DNA of 64,000 bases from Trichomonas vaginalis G3 (lineage: Eukaryota > Parabasalia > Trichomonadida > Trichomonadidae): positions 14,628,205-14,692,204 of the forward strand of contig NC_067206.1 of NCBI RefSeq assembly GCF_026262505.1, read 5' to 3'. Under the pieces are notes generated by a model, which had not been told where the DNA came from, searched no databases, and worked only from the letters and a program-made list of their open reading frames with translations. Of the stretch, positions 32,400 through 43,153 are shown one piece after another. The first letter of the stretch is position 1; every line of letters begins with the position of its first letter. A program made the position numbers and the translations under genes.

Positions 32400-34000
32400 T
32401 AGAAAAGTGACAAATAATAAATCACCATAAATAATATAAATTCAACAATATATATGATGCAATATCTATTATATAAAACATTCTGTGAATTAAAAATTTA
32501 ATTTTTTTTCATGAATCATTTGTAAATAATATTTTTGCTACAGTTTTTCAGGAGATATTAAAAAATCATGACGATATTTGTTTGACATTATTGATGTTTC
32601 AATGATAAAAATAATAAATGGTGATTAATATTATGTTTCTAAAGAATATAAGAGACAACAGAAATAGAAATATGTTAGAAACTTAAAAATATATGTATAC
32701 ATAATAGCTTATGTTATCATAGCTAAATATCATTTAAGGGTGCACACGAGAGGATCATGTAAACTTCAGAATTTAGAACCTTATTTTTAGGCATTATCTT
32801 GGCTACCTATTTAGGCTCGAAAAGCAAAAAAATATCAAAAAATACAACTTGACTCCATTATGACCCTTTCATGGAGGTAGTTTTTATCCGCTAGTATTTT
32901 CCCTTTGAATCTCTTTACAATTCGAAATCAAATTCAAAACTCAGTAGAAGAAAGGAAGAATCGACTTACTACGGTTGTAATACGAATAAATACATATATT
33001 TAATTATTTTTATTTACATAATAATTGTTTGAAGCTCATATTCCATCAAATTTTTAAATAAAAACATTAAAATGTTGAAAATGTTCATATATTTTTAATA
33101 GGGTTTTGGCACTTTATTGAGGAATTACTACATACATAATCGAACTGAACTTGATATTTTGAAATTTAAATTATTTATCAAAATTAAAATTTAACTTGAA
33201 ATTTATAATTATTTAGTCATATTTTGCATAATTCTAAGTAGATTTTGTAAAAAATCAAGAAAGAAAAATTTTAACGTGCTTTATTTTTTCTTTTTTATAA
33301 TAATACATATTATTATATAATTAACATATTCATAATGTTTCACCCTTTCAAAAATATAATCCTCCTCCTCTCAAATAAACGTACATACGGGTGGCCTCTT
33401 TTTTCAAAAAATTAAAATTTGAAATTTTGGGCTCAAATATTAGAGATTTTTTCAACCTTCAACGATATATGTTGTCTATATCAGACCTCCTTTCTTTTTG
33501 ATACTTAACATTGTTCCTAAATCTTAGCCGTTAAGGCTGTTCTGAAAATATTTTTTTTCGAAAAAATTCGAAAAAAATTCTTAAAAATCAAAAATCCCTT
33601 AATTCCTGAGGATTAGGGTTGTTAGATTCCCGACGATAGGTGTCTTGGAAGATTTGCCTGGTGTCATCATAGTGTCTTTAAATCAAACATTTTCAATCAA
33701 AAAAAAAGTGTCTATTGATTTCACCTCCACATATGTATTTCCCATTTTCAATCCACATATGGGTAATTTTAAATTTTTTAACTTTAATTTCTTCAGGAGG
33801 GGCCTGAGTTTGGTTCCGTTTCTCAAAATCGTCAATCAATTTTTTATAAAAAAATAATTTCGTGGAATCAACCCAATTACATTCTTCTTTATTGTTTTCA
33901 ATCCATTTTATTAAATATTGAGGTGAATCACCATTATTTTTTTTTCATTATAATTTGAGTGGGTTTGCAAGTTTTATCATTGAACATTTGCAAATAAATT
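32400..34000. other. A+T-rich stretch, nothing recognised
   Basis: No gene with motifs on either strand. Homopolymer-rich decayed sequence. Confidence 0.5.
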
Positions 34001-34006
34001 GAGACA

Positions 34007-34375
34007 TGATCGGTAATTTTGAAAGGATAATAAAAAATTGAGAGAAGGTGTAATTTTTTAAAAAAGAAGATAAATCAAATATATTTTAATAAACAAATCA
34101 AATTATTAATTCATCCAATTTTTTTTAAGAAATGATCGGCAATTTTGAAAGGATAATAAAAATTGAGAGTAGGTGTAATTTTTTAAAAAGAAGATAAATC
34201 AAATATATTTTAATAAACAAATCAAATTATTAATTCATGCAAATTTTTTAAGAAATGATCGGCAATTTTGAAAGGATAATAAAAAATTGAGAGTAGGTGT
34301 AATTTTTTAAAAAAGAAGATAAATCAAATATATTTTAATAAATAAATCAAATTATTCAATTTTGATTTTAAAAAC
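34007..34375. repeat. ~124-bp tandem repeat, 3 copies
   Basis: Units start ATGATCGGYAATTTTGAAAG at 34007, 34132 and 34255. The spacing is 125 then 123 bp, differing by A- and T-run lengths. No ORF. Confidence 0.85.
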
Positions 34376-34561
34376 AATACTTTTATTGTAAATTTGAATT
34401 CAAATTATTGTTTTATGAGAAAGGGACAGACTAGCCCATTGTCACTTTTTAATTTAGCAAATGAACGCTTATGGAGTGGAGTTTTTGGGTAAATCTGATT
34501 TGCTTATAAATGAAATAAAATCAAAAGAAACCATATTGGCATTATATTATGCAAAAATAAA

Positions 34562-34980
34562 TGATCTTACTTAGTACTTTTAAAGTTAATTTCAGAAAAA
34601 ATTTGACACAATGGTATCCGGCACATACAAGTGGTGTACAACCAAAATATAAGTTAGTTTAAACATATATTGCTATATCTCATGATCTTACTTAGTACTT
34701 TTAAAGTTAATTTCAGAAAAAATTTGACACAATGGTATCCGGCACATACAAGTGGTGTACAACCAAAATATAAGTTAGTTTAAACATATATTGCTATATC
34801 TCATGATCTTACTTAGTACTTTTAAAGTTAATTTCAGAAAAAATTTGACACAATGGTATCCGGCACATACAAGTGGTGTACAACCAAAATATAAGTTAGT
34901 TTAAACATATATTGCTATATCTCATGATCTTACTTAGTACTTTTAAAGTTAATTTCAGAAAAAATTTGACACAATGGTAT
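34562..34980. repeat. 121-bp tandem repeat in F2
   Basis: Units begin TGATCTTACTTAGTACTTTT at 34562, 34683, 34804 and 34925 with 121-bp spacing, nearly identical to those in F1. Confidence 0.9.
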
Positions 34981-35280
34981 CCGGCACATACAAGTGGTGT
35001 ACAACTAAATCTTCGACTCGATGAACTTGTCATCGAGTTATATTCCAGTGTTGTTCCTTCATTCCTGATTAAGTTGCAAATTAAAGGTCTGGATTCAGAG
35101 AGAAGTGTTAAAGTTATCAAAAAAGTCACAAGAGATTTCGAAGAAATGACACAATTTAAAAAAGTCGAATGCATCAGTATGCTTGAAGCTGTTCAGAAAG
35201 GTCTGAAAAATGATACACTTGATCCCAACATTGTTTACTCAACATTAAAAATATTATTGCAAAGAAAACATTTGATTTAA
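34978..35280 (+). CDS. Coding-like fragment carried by F2 (possible captured gene piece)
   Basis: An open frame follows the tandem repeat, which codes QWYPAHTSGVQ. It continues LNLRLDELVIELYSSVVPSF, then KGLDSERSVKVIKKVTRDFEE and SMLEAVQKGLKND, ending RKHLI. It looks like genuine helical protein (Leu/Val heptads, balanced charge), not a transposase. The frame opens upstream to an ATG at 34912 within the repeat. A MULE with such a piece resembles a Pack-MULE, but the donor gene is unknown. Confidence 0.4.
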   Translation, partial: YPAHTSGVQLNLRLDELVIELYSSVVPSFLIKLQIKGLDSERSVKVIKKVTRDFEEMTQFKKVECISMLEAVQKGLKNDTLDPNIVYSTLKILLQRKHLI

Positions 35281-35509
35281 TAAACATTTAATTTATTATA
35301 ATTAATTTTTTATTACAGTATAGTAAAAAATGCTATAAATAAATTATTATATTTTATTAAAATGTGACTTTTAATAGTAAGTGAATAAAATAAATCAGGA
35401 ATTGGGAAAGAAATAAGGTTAATTAAAAATAATGAAAATTACAAGTTTAAGGTTAATGAAAAAGTGACAATGGGCGAGTTTGTCCCCCACTCTTGTTTTA
35501 TATTCAGCC

Positions 35510-36330
35510 TTATATATTATTTTTCTTTAAACATTATTTTTCTTTCTTCTATTCAAATGCATTTTCAAAGCAAATTTTGAATTATCCTATATTATCTCAA
35601 TTACAAATATATTTTTATTTAACTTAAATGCACAATTAATCTTTTCATAATTTATCCATTTTGATAATTTTGATTTTTTTCAAAACGCTCTCAAATCTTT
35701 ACAATTTGTGAGAATAATTTTATTCCCATATCAAAATTCAAATTTGTTTTTTTAATAATTGCATTTATCTATTAATATACTATCTATTTTTCAATTTTTT
35801 ATTTTCTATTTTTTCTCAATTTTTTCAAAATCAAATATATAGGTTTTTTCTTCAATTATTTATAATTATATTAAAACATTTTACCCTTATATCAACCAAA
35901 TGATTTAACACGTTAGCCCTTTATTTCAGCTTGAATTCTTCAATTTTTCTAAATATCAATTTTGATTCTCTACGATAGATTTGTAATAATTCAAAACAAT
36001 ATCTCCCCTATGAAAAGCACCTCAATGTGCATTGATATATCAAAGTATATTAATTTTTATTTACAATTCGATATTCCATAATATAATATCAAATTATTTT
36101 TCTTTGAGAATTATATGACTCTATTCATTGGATTTTGCAGTATAATTCCACATGAAGACAAGTCTTGAAAACTTATTTGAATGCTACTTTTTAAGCAAAC
36201 AGAAAGTGTGTGACATGAATTTTATCCTCAAAAACTGACTGATCCAGAAAGTGTGGACATGAATGACACCAAAAATATAAACAGAAATGGTGATAGAGAT
36301 GGATGGAATCTATTCACAACCTCATCTAAA
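35510..36330. other. A+T-rich stretch left of the partial Maverick
   Basis: No coding signal. The left boundary of the partial Maverick was not found here; no terminal repeat matching that at 43626 was seen. Confidence 0.4.
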
Positions 36331-36339
36331 AATAAAGCT

Positions 36340-37226
36340 TTAAAATAATGTTGGTCTTTCCCAAGGTATATTTTTAACATTAATTGTATTAGTCATTATA
36401 TGAATTTCTAAATATGAACGTGGTGAAATGAGTGATTTATAAGCATCCCAGATTTCATCAAAAGGTAATGTTATACCTGATTGCTTCCAAATTAATTCTA
36501 TATCGTATTTTGAGAAACCTTGAAATATAACGAAATCAGTAATTAAACGTTTTATGTTTAATGCTAAAAACCTCCACGTTTGCATAAGTATTGCTACAGT
36601 CATGTGGTAATGTCTGACTTTCGTTATTAAATTAGCTAATGGTGAATCTGGTTTTGAAACTAAACCTTTACCAGCGAAATCATCACAAACTAATAAAGTG
36701 TTTGATGGATATTTTTTAAAAGGATATTTTGAAAGTTTTGAGAGAATGTAGTTTGTCAATCGTTTCATATCATACGTACCATCCTGCTGTCTCAAATGAT
36801 GTTTATCAATAATTCTTTCCATTTCTTCCGAGGTCTTTTGCATTCCTGATTGTATAAATTCAACTATTGCATAATATTTCTTCTTTCTTCTTATATAACG
36901 TTGAAGAAAAGAAATTAATTCGCTATATCCGGAACTTTAATTACTGATGCCTGAACTTTACCATAAACGTCTTCGCTGTTGAATCCATTGAATCTGAAGT
37001 TGCTGATATAATGATTTGGTCATAATATGAATCAGACCTAAACGTTCAGTAATTAAAATATGACGAATTAAATTAAAAGTCTTTCCCGAACCCATTTTTC
37101 CAATAGAAATACACACCGTTTGAACAGAACTGATAATCCTTACTGAAGGGAAGAATTAATGAACTATTGAGTTTATCAGATTTTTCATTCATTTTTTCAT
37201 CTACTTCTTCAAATAAATGTTTCATT
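36340..37226 (-). pseudogene. Maverick packaging ATPase (Mav1)
   Basis: The part nearest the 3' end reads LLVCDDFAGKGL, a Walker B-type strand (hydrophobics then DD), then VAILMQTWRFLALNIKRLITDFVIFQGFS. This aligns with the Mav2 ATPase (CLLILDDFASHPLL; VVICVQTAKSLSKDVKRILTDIILFPGLS). FtsK/HerA-type ATPases of this kind drive DNA into capsids in Polintons and related viruses. The gene starts near 37226, 15 bp from the divergent gene at 37242. It is broken. Confidence 0.75.
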
Positions 37227-37241
37227 TTATTATAATTAAAA

Positions 37242-38132
37242 ATGCAAGTCAGAAATTTTGTTAATACCGTTCCCAGTCTTAATGATAAAAGTATTAAAAT
37301 CTATTATGAGCACATATTTTCACAACCGTTTAAAATAATCAATGGTGAATACATTTATGAATACCCTAAACACTGGGTTGATTATAACACTGGCGAAAAA
37401 GCAATTGAAATAAGACAGATAAAAACCATTCCTGCAGGACGAACCATTGAATTATATAACTTTGGAATAATAAGAGATAATCATCAATATGATTTACAGA
37501 TTTATATAGATTTAGACACAGGAGATGATATGACAGCATTTAATAAAAAGATTAAATCGGTTCTTATTGAACAGTTAAAAGGTGCCGGATATCCTCAACC
37601 TAATGAAGTTGATATGTTTTATAGTTTTGAAACTAATTCAATAGAATTTCGTGTTAATTCAAATTCAAAAGCTGGTTTCATATTTGATTTAAAAGATGGT
37701 GCTGTCGGTGATGAGATTGAAAATATATACACGAATAAAAATTTTCAAGAGATTACAGGAATTAATAATGATGAATGCTTTTATCGATTTGCTCAGTTCG
37801 GAGCAGAACAGATAACATTAAATGACCTCCTGGAGTACTTACCAAAATCAATTTCCATTAAAAATGATGATTATTTATTAACATCAATTTCATTTAATGG
37901 TGTTTGGTCCAGAGAAGCGGCAATCATTAAATCAAGTATAAGTGAATTCGCTGAAGATTCTATTTTATGTTTATCAAACTGTTTATATTCTCCGCCGAAG
38001 CATTATTCAATAACTAATTATGTTAATAAATTTAATATAAAATTAGTTGAACCATCGAGCCTAAAAGATATTGTCCTTCCTGATGACAGAAAAGATAGTA
38101 TTATTATCGAACTCATATTAATCGCTTATTAA
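37242..38132 (+). CDS. Maverick virion-type protein, 296 aa (Mav1)
   Basis: An open frame starts MQVRNFVNTVPSLNDKSI. The beta-rich sequence has no signal peptide. An N-terminal block (YEYPKHWVDYNTGEKAIEIR) and a C-terminal block (SISFNGVW..LCLSNCLYSPPKHY..IIIELILIAY) both match the Mav2 protein at 45303-46151 (FDYPLRWLRDP..KAVGFRRMK; HASFSGAQNSFLCLANDFYEKPTKLY). The pair therefore defines a conserved Maverick family. Its size and beta content fit a capsid-associated protein, but I cannot name it as penton or otherwise. Confidence 0.7.
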   Translation: MQVRNFVNTVPSLNDKSIKIYYEHIFSQPFKIINGEYIYEYPKHWVDYNTGEKAIEIRQIKTIPAGRTIELYNFGIIRDNHQYDLQIYIDLDTGDDMTAFNKKIKSVLIEQLKGAGYPQPNEVDMFYSFETNSIEFRVNSNSKAGFIFDLKDGAVGDEIENIYTNKNFQEITGINNDECFYRFAQFGAEQITLNDLLEYLPKSISIKNDDYLLTSISFNGVWSREAAIIKSSISEFAEDSILCLSNCLYSPPKHYSITNYVNKFNIKLVEPSSLKDIVLPDDRKDSIIIELILIAY

Positions 38133-38149
38133 AATTTAATTATATATAA

Positions 38150-38446
38150 ATGAGTTCAACGACTGAAAGCGCATGGGCTAGTTTTGATGAAGATCCTAAA
38201 CCGCGGAATTATAATAGAATTGTAATTCCTGTAGGTCTTTTATTAGCTGCTGGTGCTGTAGCGGGACCATATTTATATAGAAATTTATATAGAACACCGA
38301 TTAATTCAACTGCCGGGGCTGATCTTATTCCAACAGGTCTGAAAAAATCTACACCGATTCAAACAAGCCCGACACAGGAAAGGAACCGCGAACCACTCAC
38401 ACGTATTAGGTCTTTTATTAATTATTTAAAGAATAGAAGAAATTAA
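38150..38446 (+). CDS. Small membrane-anchored protein, 98 aa (Mav1)
   Basis: The start MSSTTESAWASFDEDPKPR gives a polar N-terminus of about 25 residues. A single hydrophobic segment (VIPVGLLLAAGAVAGPYLY) follows, then a basic Ser/Thr-Pro tail. It lies 17 bp after the previous gene, so it is probably part of the same transcription unit or one closely spaced. A virion membrane or structural role is inferred from context only. Confidence 0.6.
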   Translation: MSSTTESAWASFDEDPKPRNYNRIVIPVGLLLAAGAVAGPYLYRNLYRTPINSTAGADLIPTGLKKSTPIQTSPTQERNREPLTRIRSFINYLKNRRN

Positions 38447-38456
38447 TTTGTAATAA

Positions 38457-38657
38457 ATGACGTCGTTAAATGTAAAAATAATTTGTGATGATATTACTAT
38501 CATTGATGATGTAAGTGAGTGTGCTAATATAATTGATAGAATTAATGAACTAATAAAGAGGTTCAGTGGTGAAAAAGTCAGAGTTTCATTAACGTTTAGC
38601 TCCGATGAAAAATTTTATGAGTTAATCATTATGAGAAATGATTTTAATAAGCATTAA
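38457..38657 (+). CDS. Small acidic protein, 66 aa (Mav1)
   Basis: The frame starts MTSLNVKIICDDITIIDDVS; the alternation of beta strands and a helix (CANIIDRINELIKRFSGEK) suggests a small alpha/beta fold. Its stop codon is followed directly by the ATG of the next gene, with no gap, a viral-like compact arrangement. No homologue was recognised. Confidence 0.55.
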   Translation: MTSLNVKIICDDITIIDDVSECANIIDRINELIKRFSGEKVRVSLTFSSDEKFYELIIMRNDFNKH

Positions 38658-39077
38658 ATGGTATTTTCAACACTATCAGCTTTGTATGGAGGTTATAAAG
38701 CTATTGACGGTTTAACTGGTGGAGCTGTATCAAAAGCTTTAAAAAATAATGCTGGAATGCTTGTGGGAGCTGCTGCCAGAAAATTAAAATCTGAAAAGTT
38801 AAAGAAATTAGGTAACTGGGTCGCTGACCAGTCGCAAAACCTTTTAGGTGAAGATAATGAAATATCTAAGCAGCTAAAAGATTTTAAAGGTCAGTTGAAT
38901 GGTGAAGAGTTTAAATTAAATTCGCTTAAAGAAAAGGAGAAACAGCCAGAATATCCACCAATTGAGGCACCGCCGATTAATTCAGCACCTGCGCCATCAC
39001 CAGCACCAGTAACTGCGGTAGCACCATATGACCCTGGCGGTTATGGAAGACCTTTTGACCCCAAAACAGGAGGTTAG
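38658..39077 (+). CDS. Gly/Ala-rich virion-type protein, 139 aa (Mav1)
   Basis: The start MVFSTLSALYGGYKAIDGLT opens an amphipathic Gly/Ala-rich helix region. A Lys-rich helix (ARKLKSEKLKKLGNWVADQ) and a Pro-rich tail (PPIEAPPINSAPAPSPAP) follow. The same build occurs in Mav2 at 45056 and 48625. Proteins of this shape in adenovirus-like systems (for example protein VI) act on membranes or cement capsids; that role is an analogy, not shown here. Confidence 0.6.
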   Translation: MVFSTLSALYGGYKAIDGLTGGAVSKALKNNAGMLVGAAARKLKSEKLKKLGNWVADQSQNLLGEDNEISKQLKDFKGQLNGEEFKLNSLKEKEKQPEYPPIEAPPINSAPAPSPAPVTAVAPYDPGGYGRPFDPKTGG

Positions 39078-39172
39078 AATTGGTTCCATTACGGTCGAAG
39101 ATATATTTTAGCTAAAATCGCAAAAGCAAAGAAACTGTTAAAAACTAAAAAGAAACCAAGAGTTTTAAAGTA
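39069..39172 (+). other. Short basic coding remnant (Mav1)
   Basis: The frame reads WFHYGRRYILAKIAKAKKL then LKTKKKPRVLK, strongly basic and ending in a stop just before the next gene. It resembles a small DNA-condensing peptide. Listed as a part of the fossil only. Confidence 0.35.
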
Positions 39173-39177
39173 ATTAA

Positions 39178-39390
39178 ATGGTTAGAGATGTTCTCGAATA
39201 CCCTGCACCACCTGAAACGCCTAACAATAATGATTTATATAATCGATTGAAAACTTTAGGTAAAGCGTATTTATGGTTTAATTATCCTTATCATATGGCG
39301 GCTTATAAACTTTATAAGCACTATAAAGAAAGTAATAGACCTTCAACCGACCTAGTTGATCCGCAGGAATTAAGGAAAAAACGACGATAA
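39178..39390 (+). CDS. Small protein, 70 aa (Mav1)
   Basis: The start MVRDVLEYPAPPETPNNNDL is followed by an aromatic, basic middle (YLWFNYPYHMAAYKLYKHYK) and a basic end. It sits at the end of the packed gene run. Function unknown; composition suggests a structural component. Confidence 0.5.
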   Translation: MVRDVLEYPAPPETPNNNDLYNRLKTLGKAYLWFNYPYHMAAYKLYKHYKESNRPSTDLVDPQELRKKRR

Positions 39391-39446
39391 AAAATAAAGT
39401 TAATTTTAAAAATATTTTTTATTTTTTACTTTTAATAAAATAAGTA

Positions 39447-39667
39447 CTAAAATTACTGAAGCAACAAAACAAAAGTTTTTAGTTGAATACATTAAATCAG
39501 GAACTATTCCAGAAGGTTTTTATGTTCATCAAATGAAAGATGGTAGAGTTCAATTTAGAAAAATTAAGCAGCCATTAAATAAAATGGATTTTAGAAAGAT
39601 TAAATTATATGAAGATAATATAGCAGAACTGAAGAAGAAGTTAGAAGAATTCGAAAAATCAGATTAA
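39447..39667 (+). other. Coding remnant with coiled-coil end (Mav1)
   Basis: The frame contains EYIKSGTIPEGFYVHQMKDG then a Lys/Glu coiled coil (AELKKKLEEFEKSD). The layout resembles the Mav2 protein at 49216 (ESARSGNTNPNYKVTFHRNG .. coiled coil). Listed as a part only. Confidence 0.4.
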
Positions 39668-39691
39668 TATAAAATTTTATTTTTATATAAA

Positions 39692-39832
39692 ATGAATTTT
39701 ACTAATAAATTATTAATTATCGTTTCATTACTCCTCATCTCCCGTGAAGCTCGTTTATGGTATGAATCTTTAACGTATGTGGATGACACTGATGATGACA
39801 TACCTGATTCATGTCAGCATATTTACTGTTGA
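39692..39832 (+). CDS. Tiny membrane-anchored peptide, 46 aa (Mav1)
   Basis: The frame opens MNFTNKLLIIVSLLLISREA (one hydrophobic segment) and has an acidic tail (DDTDDDIPDSC). A peptide of the same design (one membrane segment, then acidic tail) is found in Mav2 at 44520-44651, suggesting a conserved small Maverick gene. Confidence 0.45.
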   Translation: MNFTNKLLIIVSLLLISREARLWYESLTYVDDTDDDIPDSCQHIYC

Positions 39833-40171
39833 AAATTCACAAGGTTAGAAATGAGGTTAGATGTCGGGTTAGATCTACCCTAAAATTAATTTTAGCATTT
39901 ATGATAAAATTCATGAGGTTAGAAATGAGGTTAGATATACTCTAAAATTAATTTAGCATTTATGATAAAATTTGGTATATACAGAATTAAAAAATAAATT
40001 TAAAAAATTTTTAAGTTAATTTATTTTTAAGTTTATTTTTAAAAAAATATTTTTTTATTTTGTAAAGTGTCAAAAATTTTAACGTTAATTTTTAAGTTTA
40101 TTTTTTAAAAATTATTTTTTATTTTTTGTAAATGTCGAATGTATTTTACGTGCCAAACGGTTTTTGTAAAT

Positions 40172-40507
40172 TCTAGTAATTTTGGTTCCGAGGGGCGTAG
40201 ACCCTTGGTACCGAATTACTAGATACTAACTAAGGGGGCCCTGACCTTGAGAAAGGACCCCCTTCCCGGTCTTTCTGGCGAACTTTGCTTCGCATTGCGA
40301 GTGTCTGCTGCGAATCTCGGCCAGAGCAGCAGACACTCACAATTGTAGGTCGCAGTAAGTGCTCCTGCTGTGCCAGAATGCACTTGCCGCGACAATTGGG
40401 AAATGCAAAGATGATGCCGGAAGGAGCGCCAAGACCGGTCAGAAGCGCTCCTTCCGGCACCAGAAAGACTAGAAGGGGGCCCTGACCTTGAGAAACGACC
40501 CCCTCCC
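40172..40507. repeat. G+C-rich hairpin array K4
   Basis: Hairpins have arms TCTAGTAATT..GGTTCCGAGGG, AAGGGGG..CCCCCTT (40230), GAGTGTCTGCTGC (40301), a long one near 40340-40395 and GCCGGAAGGAGCGC (40419). They are enclosed by longer-range pairs (CGGTCTTTCTGG with CCAGAAAGACT; CTTTGCTTCGCATTG with CAATTGGGAAATGCAAAG). The 40301 and following module is homologous, in the same orientation, to 18622-18720 in K1. The ORFs on both strands are palindrome by-products. Confidence 0.85.
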
Positions 40508-40509
40508 AC

Positions 40510-41520
40510 TTCTATTCTCTTAAATTCACATCTTAACTTTCTGATTCTTTAATTATTTCTAATATTCATTCTATATCCAACTTCTACCAGCATAGCCCAA
40601 CCATATGGACATCTAAAACACATATATTATCGATTCTCACTCTTTGATGCAATTCACATTTTTAACTTATACATCTAATTTATTCAAACCAATATGTCAA
40701 CCATAATCACAAAGGCAAACCTTGTTAACGCCTTAAATATTGAACCTGTTTCCCCTAATCTCAAAATTTGATAGGTTATATAAAGAGTCAACATCCGCGA
40801 AAAACGAATAGATGCTCATCCACACAAGGGTAAGACAAATGCCGCTGTGATTATGGCTCCAGATATATCCAGCGGCGAAATAGCGATTTTGGCAGAAAAA
40901 AAAATGGAAAATTTTTGAACGATAAGAAAAAAATGGAACAGACCCATTTAGATACTCAGATCTTAGAATATACTATTTTGTTAAACTTATTATAGAATAC
41001 TTCGAAAATTTCTTAAGAGAAATCATTTTGTAACTATGAAAGTAAAAATATCTTACTACTATTTACTGTCATCATCTTTTTTACTTGACATATATTTCAG
41101 TGCCGTGTAAACCAAATGTTTACTCAGAGTATATTTTGCATATGAGTCTATTGTTCTTAGAATTTTCATAATATCTGACCTCCGCTGTCTAATTAATTAT
41201 TGCATTTTCTAAAAAGCCGGCAATTTGAACATAAAATATGTTAGATCCTAAGGTATATCTATTTATTGATATTTTGATTTTCCAAATTTTTTCATTTTTA
41301 TGATTTTGACGGTAAAAACTTCATTTCTTTTGTTATTTTTTAAAAATTTGAATTTTTTGGAATCTTCCATATGCTCAGAACTTGATTTCGGCTTAATGAT
41401 TATATTATTGGGCTCAAATGTTTATGTTCAGATATAGAAACAAGCAAACAAGAAAAAAGTTAAAAATACAACTGCATTAAGGGAATTTTTTTAAAAAAAA
41501 GTATGATTTATTTGAATAAA
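40510..41520. other. A+T-rich stretch, nothing recognised
   Basis: No coding signal or repeat was recognised. Confidence 0.45.
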
Positions 41521-41523
41521 AAA

Positions 41524-42935
41524 TGTCATAAGACGAAATGGTGGAAGTGAGGTGAAGTCAAAAGTGACATATATTTGGCCGGCTAAATTCCCCTTTAGTT
41601 TACATGTCAAAATTACAATAAATTAATTATTTTGCTTAGCAATTAGCTATGTATTAAAACTAAAATTATTACTATTCAATTCTTTACATTCAAATATTAA
41701 ACAATTTAAATTTAATAACAAAGATATTACAATAAATAAAAAAATGATTAAAAATGTCCCTGAAAATTTTCTGAAAGCTATCTCGTGTTTAGGTCTCAAT
41801 TTTTTTTAGAAATAGAAAAAGATTGGATTTAACTTTCAAACATTATATATAGTTTTGTATATGGAAGCCTTTAAATACAAGTTAATGATATGGAGTTGTA
41901 TTGCGAGGAAGAGGGAATCAAAGAAATTGACGAAGTTCCAGAATTTTATTCAACAATTCTTAATCAATTAACAAAAACTATACCGAAACTTATCTTACCA
42001 TCCAAATCAAATCACATTACATACGGAATAAACATTTAATCTTTTACCATTAAAATTATATTTATACGTTATTTAATTTTTTTACGTCTAAGTTGAATAG
42101 GATAATAGCCGAAGATATAAAGTAACTATAGTTTACAAGCTAAGGAACAAATCAGCATTGAAACTAAAAAATGCTGAAATATTATAATAAATTGAAGAAA
42201 TACTGTGATAGAATACCTAGTTATACTAGATACTATTATAATATGAATTCATTTGTATTGAATATCGATAATAAAAAATCGATGAAATATTAAAATGAGA
42301 ATAAATTAATAATGAGATTATAAATTAGAATTATTTCTCTTTTATTTAAAATAAAAACTTAGTTCTATTTAAATTCGATAAAGAAGTACGAAAAAGTTGT
42401 ATTATACGTATGATGTTGCCCGATGTTTGGTAACACTATTGTAGAATATAAGCATATATGATAGAAAAGCAATATGCTTAATATCGAGTAATTCTAATTT
42501 TTTACGAAATTATTCAAATACGTTATTTTTTAAAATGAAAAGATAAGCATACAATTATGCAGTAGTTTGCGCACATATACTGTGCTGATGAAAGTTGGTC
42601 TCTAATTCGAAACTTGAGTCTGTCAAATTGACGTTCAAGTATTAAAAAGTTGTATTATACGTATGATGTTGCCCGATGTTTGGTAACACTATTGTAGAAT
42701 ATAAGCATATATGATAGAAAAGCAATATGCTTAATATCGAGTAATTCTAATTTTTTACGAAATTATTCAAATACGTTATTTTTTAGTTTCAATGCTGATT
42801 TGTTCCTTAGCTTGTAAACTATAGTTACTTTATATCTTCGGCTATTATCCTATTCAACTTAGACGTAAAAAAATTAAATAACGTATAAATATAATTTTAA
42901 TGGTAAAAGATTAAATGTTTATTCCGTATGTAATG
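41524..42935. mobile_element. Second copy of element I, right end missing
   Basis: It begins TGTCATAAGACGAAATGGTG like the copy at 25112 and is nearly identical for over 1 kb, including the 49-codon ORF. Match to the first copy stops at 42935, so about 360 bp and the right terminus are absent. An internal segment of about 145 bp (AAAAGTTGTATTATACGTAT..) is duplicated at 42640-42785. It is immobile as it stands. Confidence 0.85.
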
Positions 42936-43153
42936 TTGTTGCATGCTAAGATCAGTCATAATGTAAACCTCTCAATTTTTTGTCGTGGGAAGTATCTCAA
43001 TTCCTTCAAAAAAATTGAAAAAACTATTTAATTTTAAAAATATAATACTTTTAATTAGTTAATTAATTGGAGATATTTTTTAAAAAATCACTTTTGATAA
43101 TACTTTTGAGAACTTTATTTAAAAAAAATATTCAAAAATATCCAGGATATCAA

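Larger units (their letters stand above)
34417..35492 (+). mobile_element. F2: MULE-type element carrying a gene fragment
   Basis: Termini are identical in layout to F1 (GAGAAAGGGACAGACTAGCC; inward from the right GAGTGGGGGACAAACTCGCC). A 9-bp direct repeat TTGTTTTAT flanks it at 34408-34416 and 35493-35501. It contains about 3.5 units of the 121-bp repeat and then a unique coding-like stretch (34978-35280) missing from F1. It has no transposase. F1 is evidently a deletion derivative of an F2-like parent. Confidence 0.87.
36340..39832. mobile_element. Partial Maverick/Polinton (Mav1)
   Basis: A fossil fragment of a Maverick/Polinton with a packaging ATPase (minus) divergent from a run of closely packed plus-strand virion-type genes. 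Neither terminal repeat was found, and polymerase, integrase and major capsid genes are absent, so only about 3.5 kb of a normally 15-25 kb element remains. It is broken, with a handful of visible breaks. Several genes are still open, so it is not very old. It is clearly diverged from Mav2. Confidence 0.75.
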
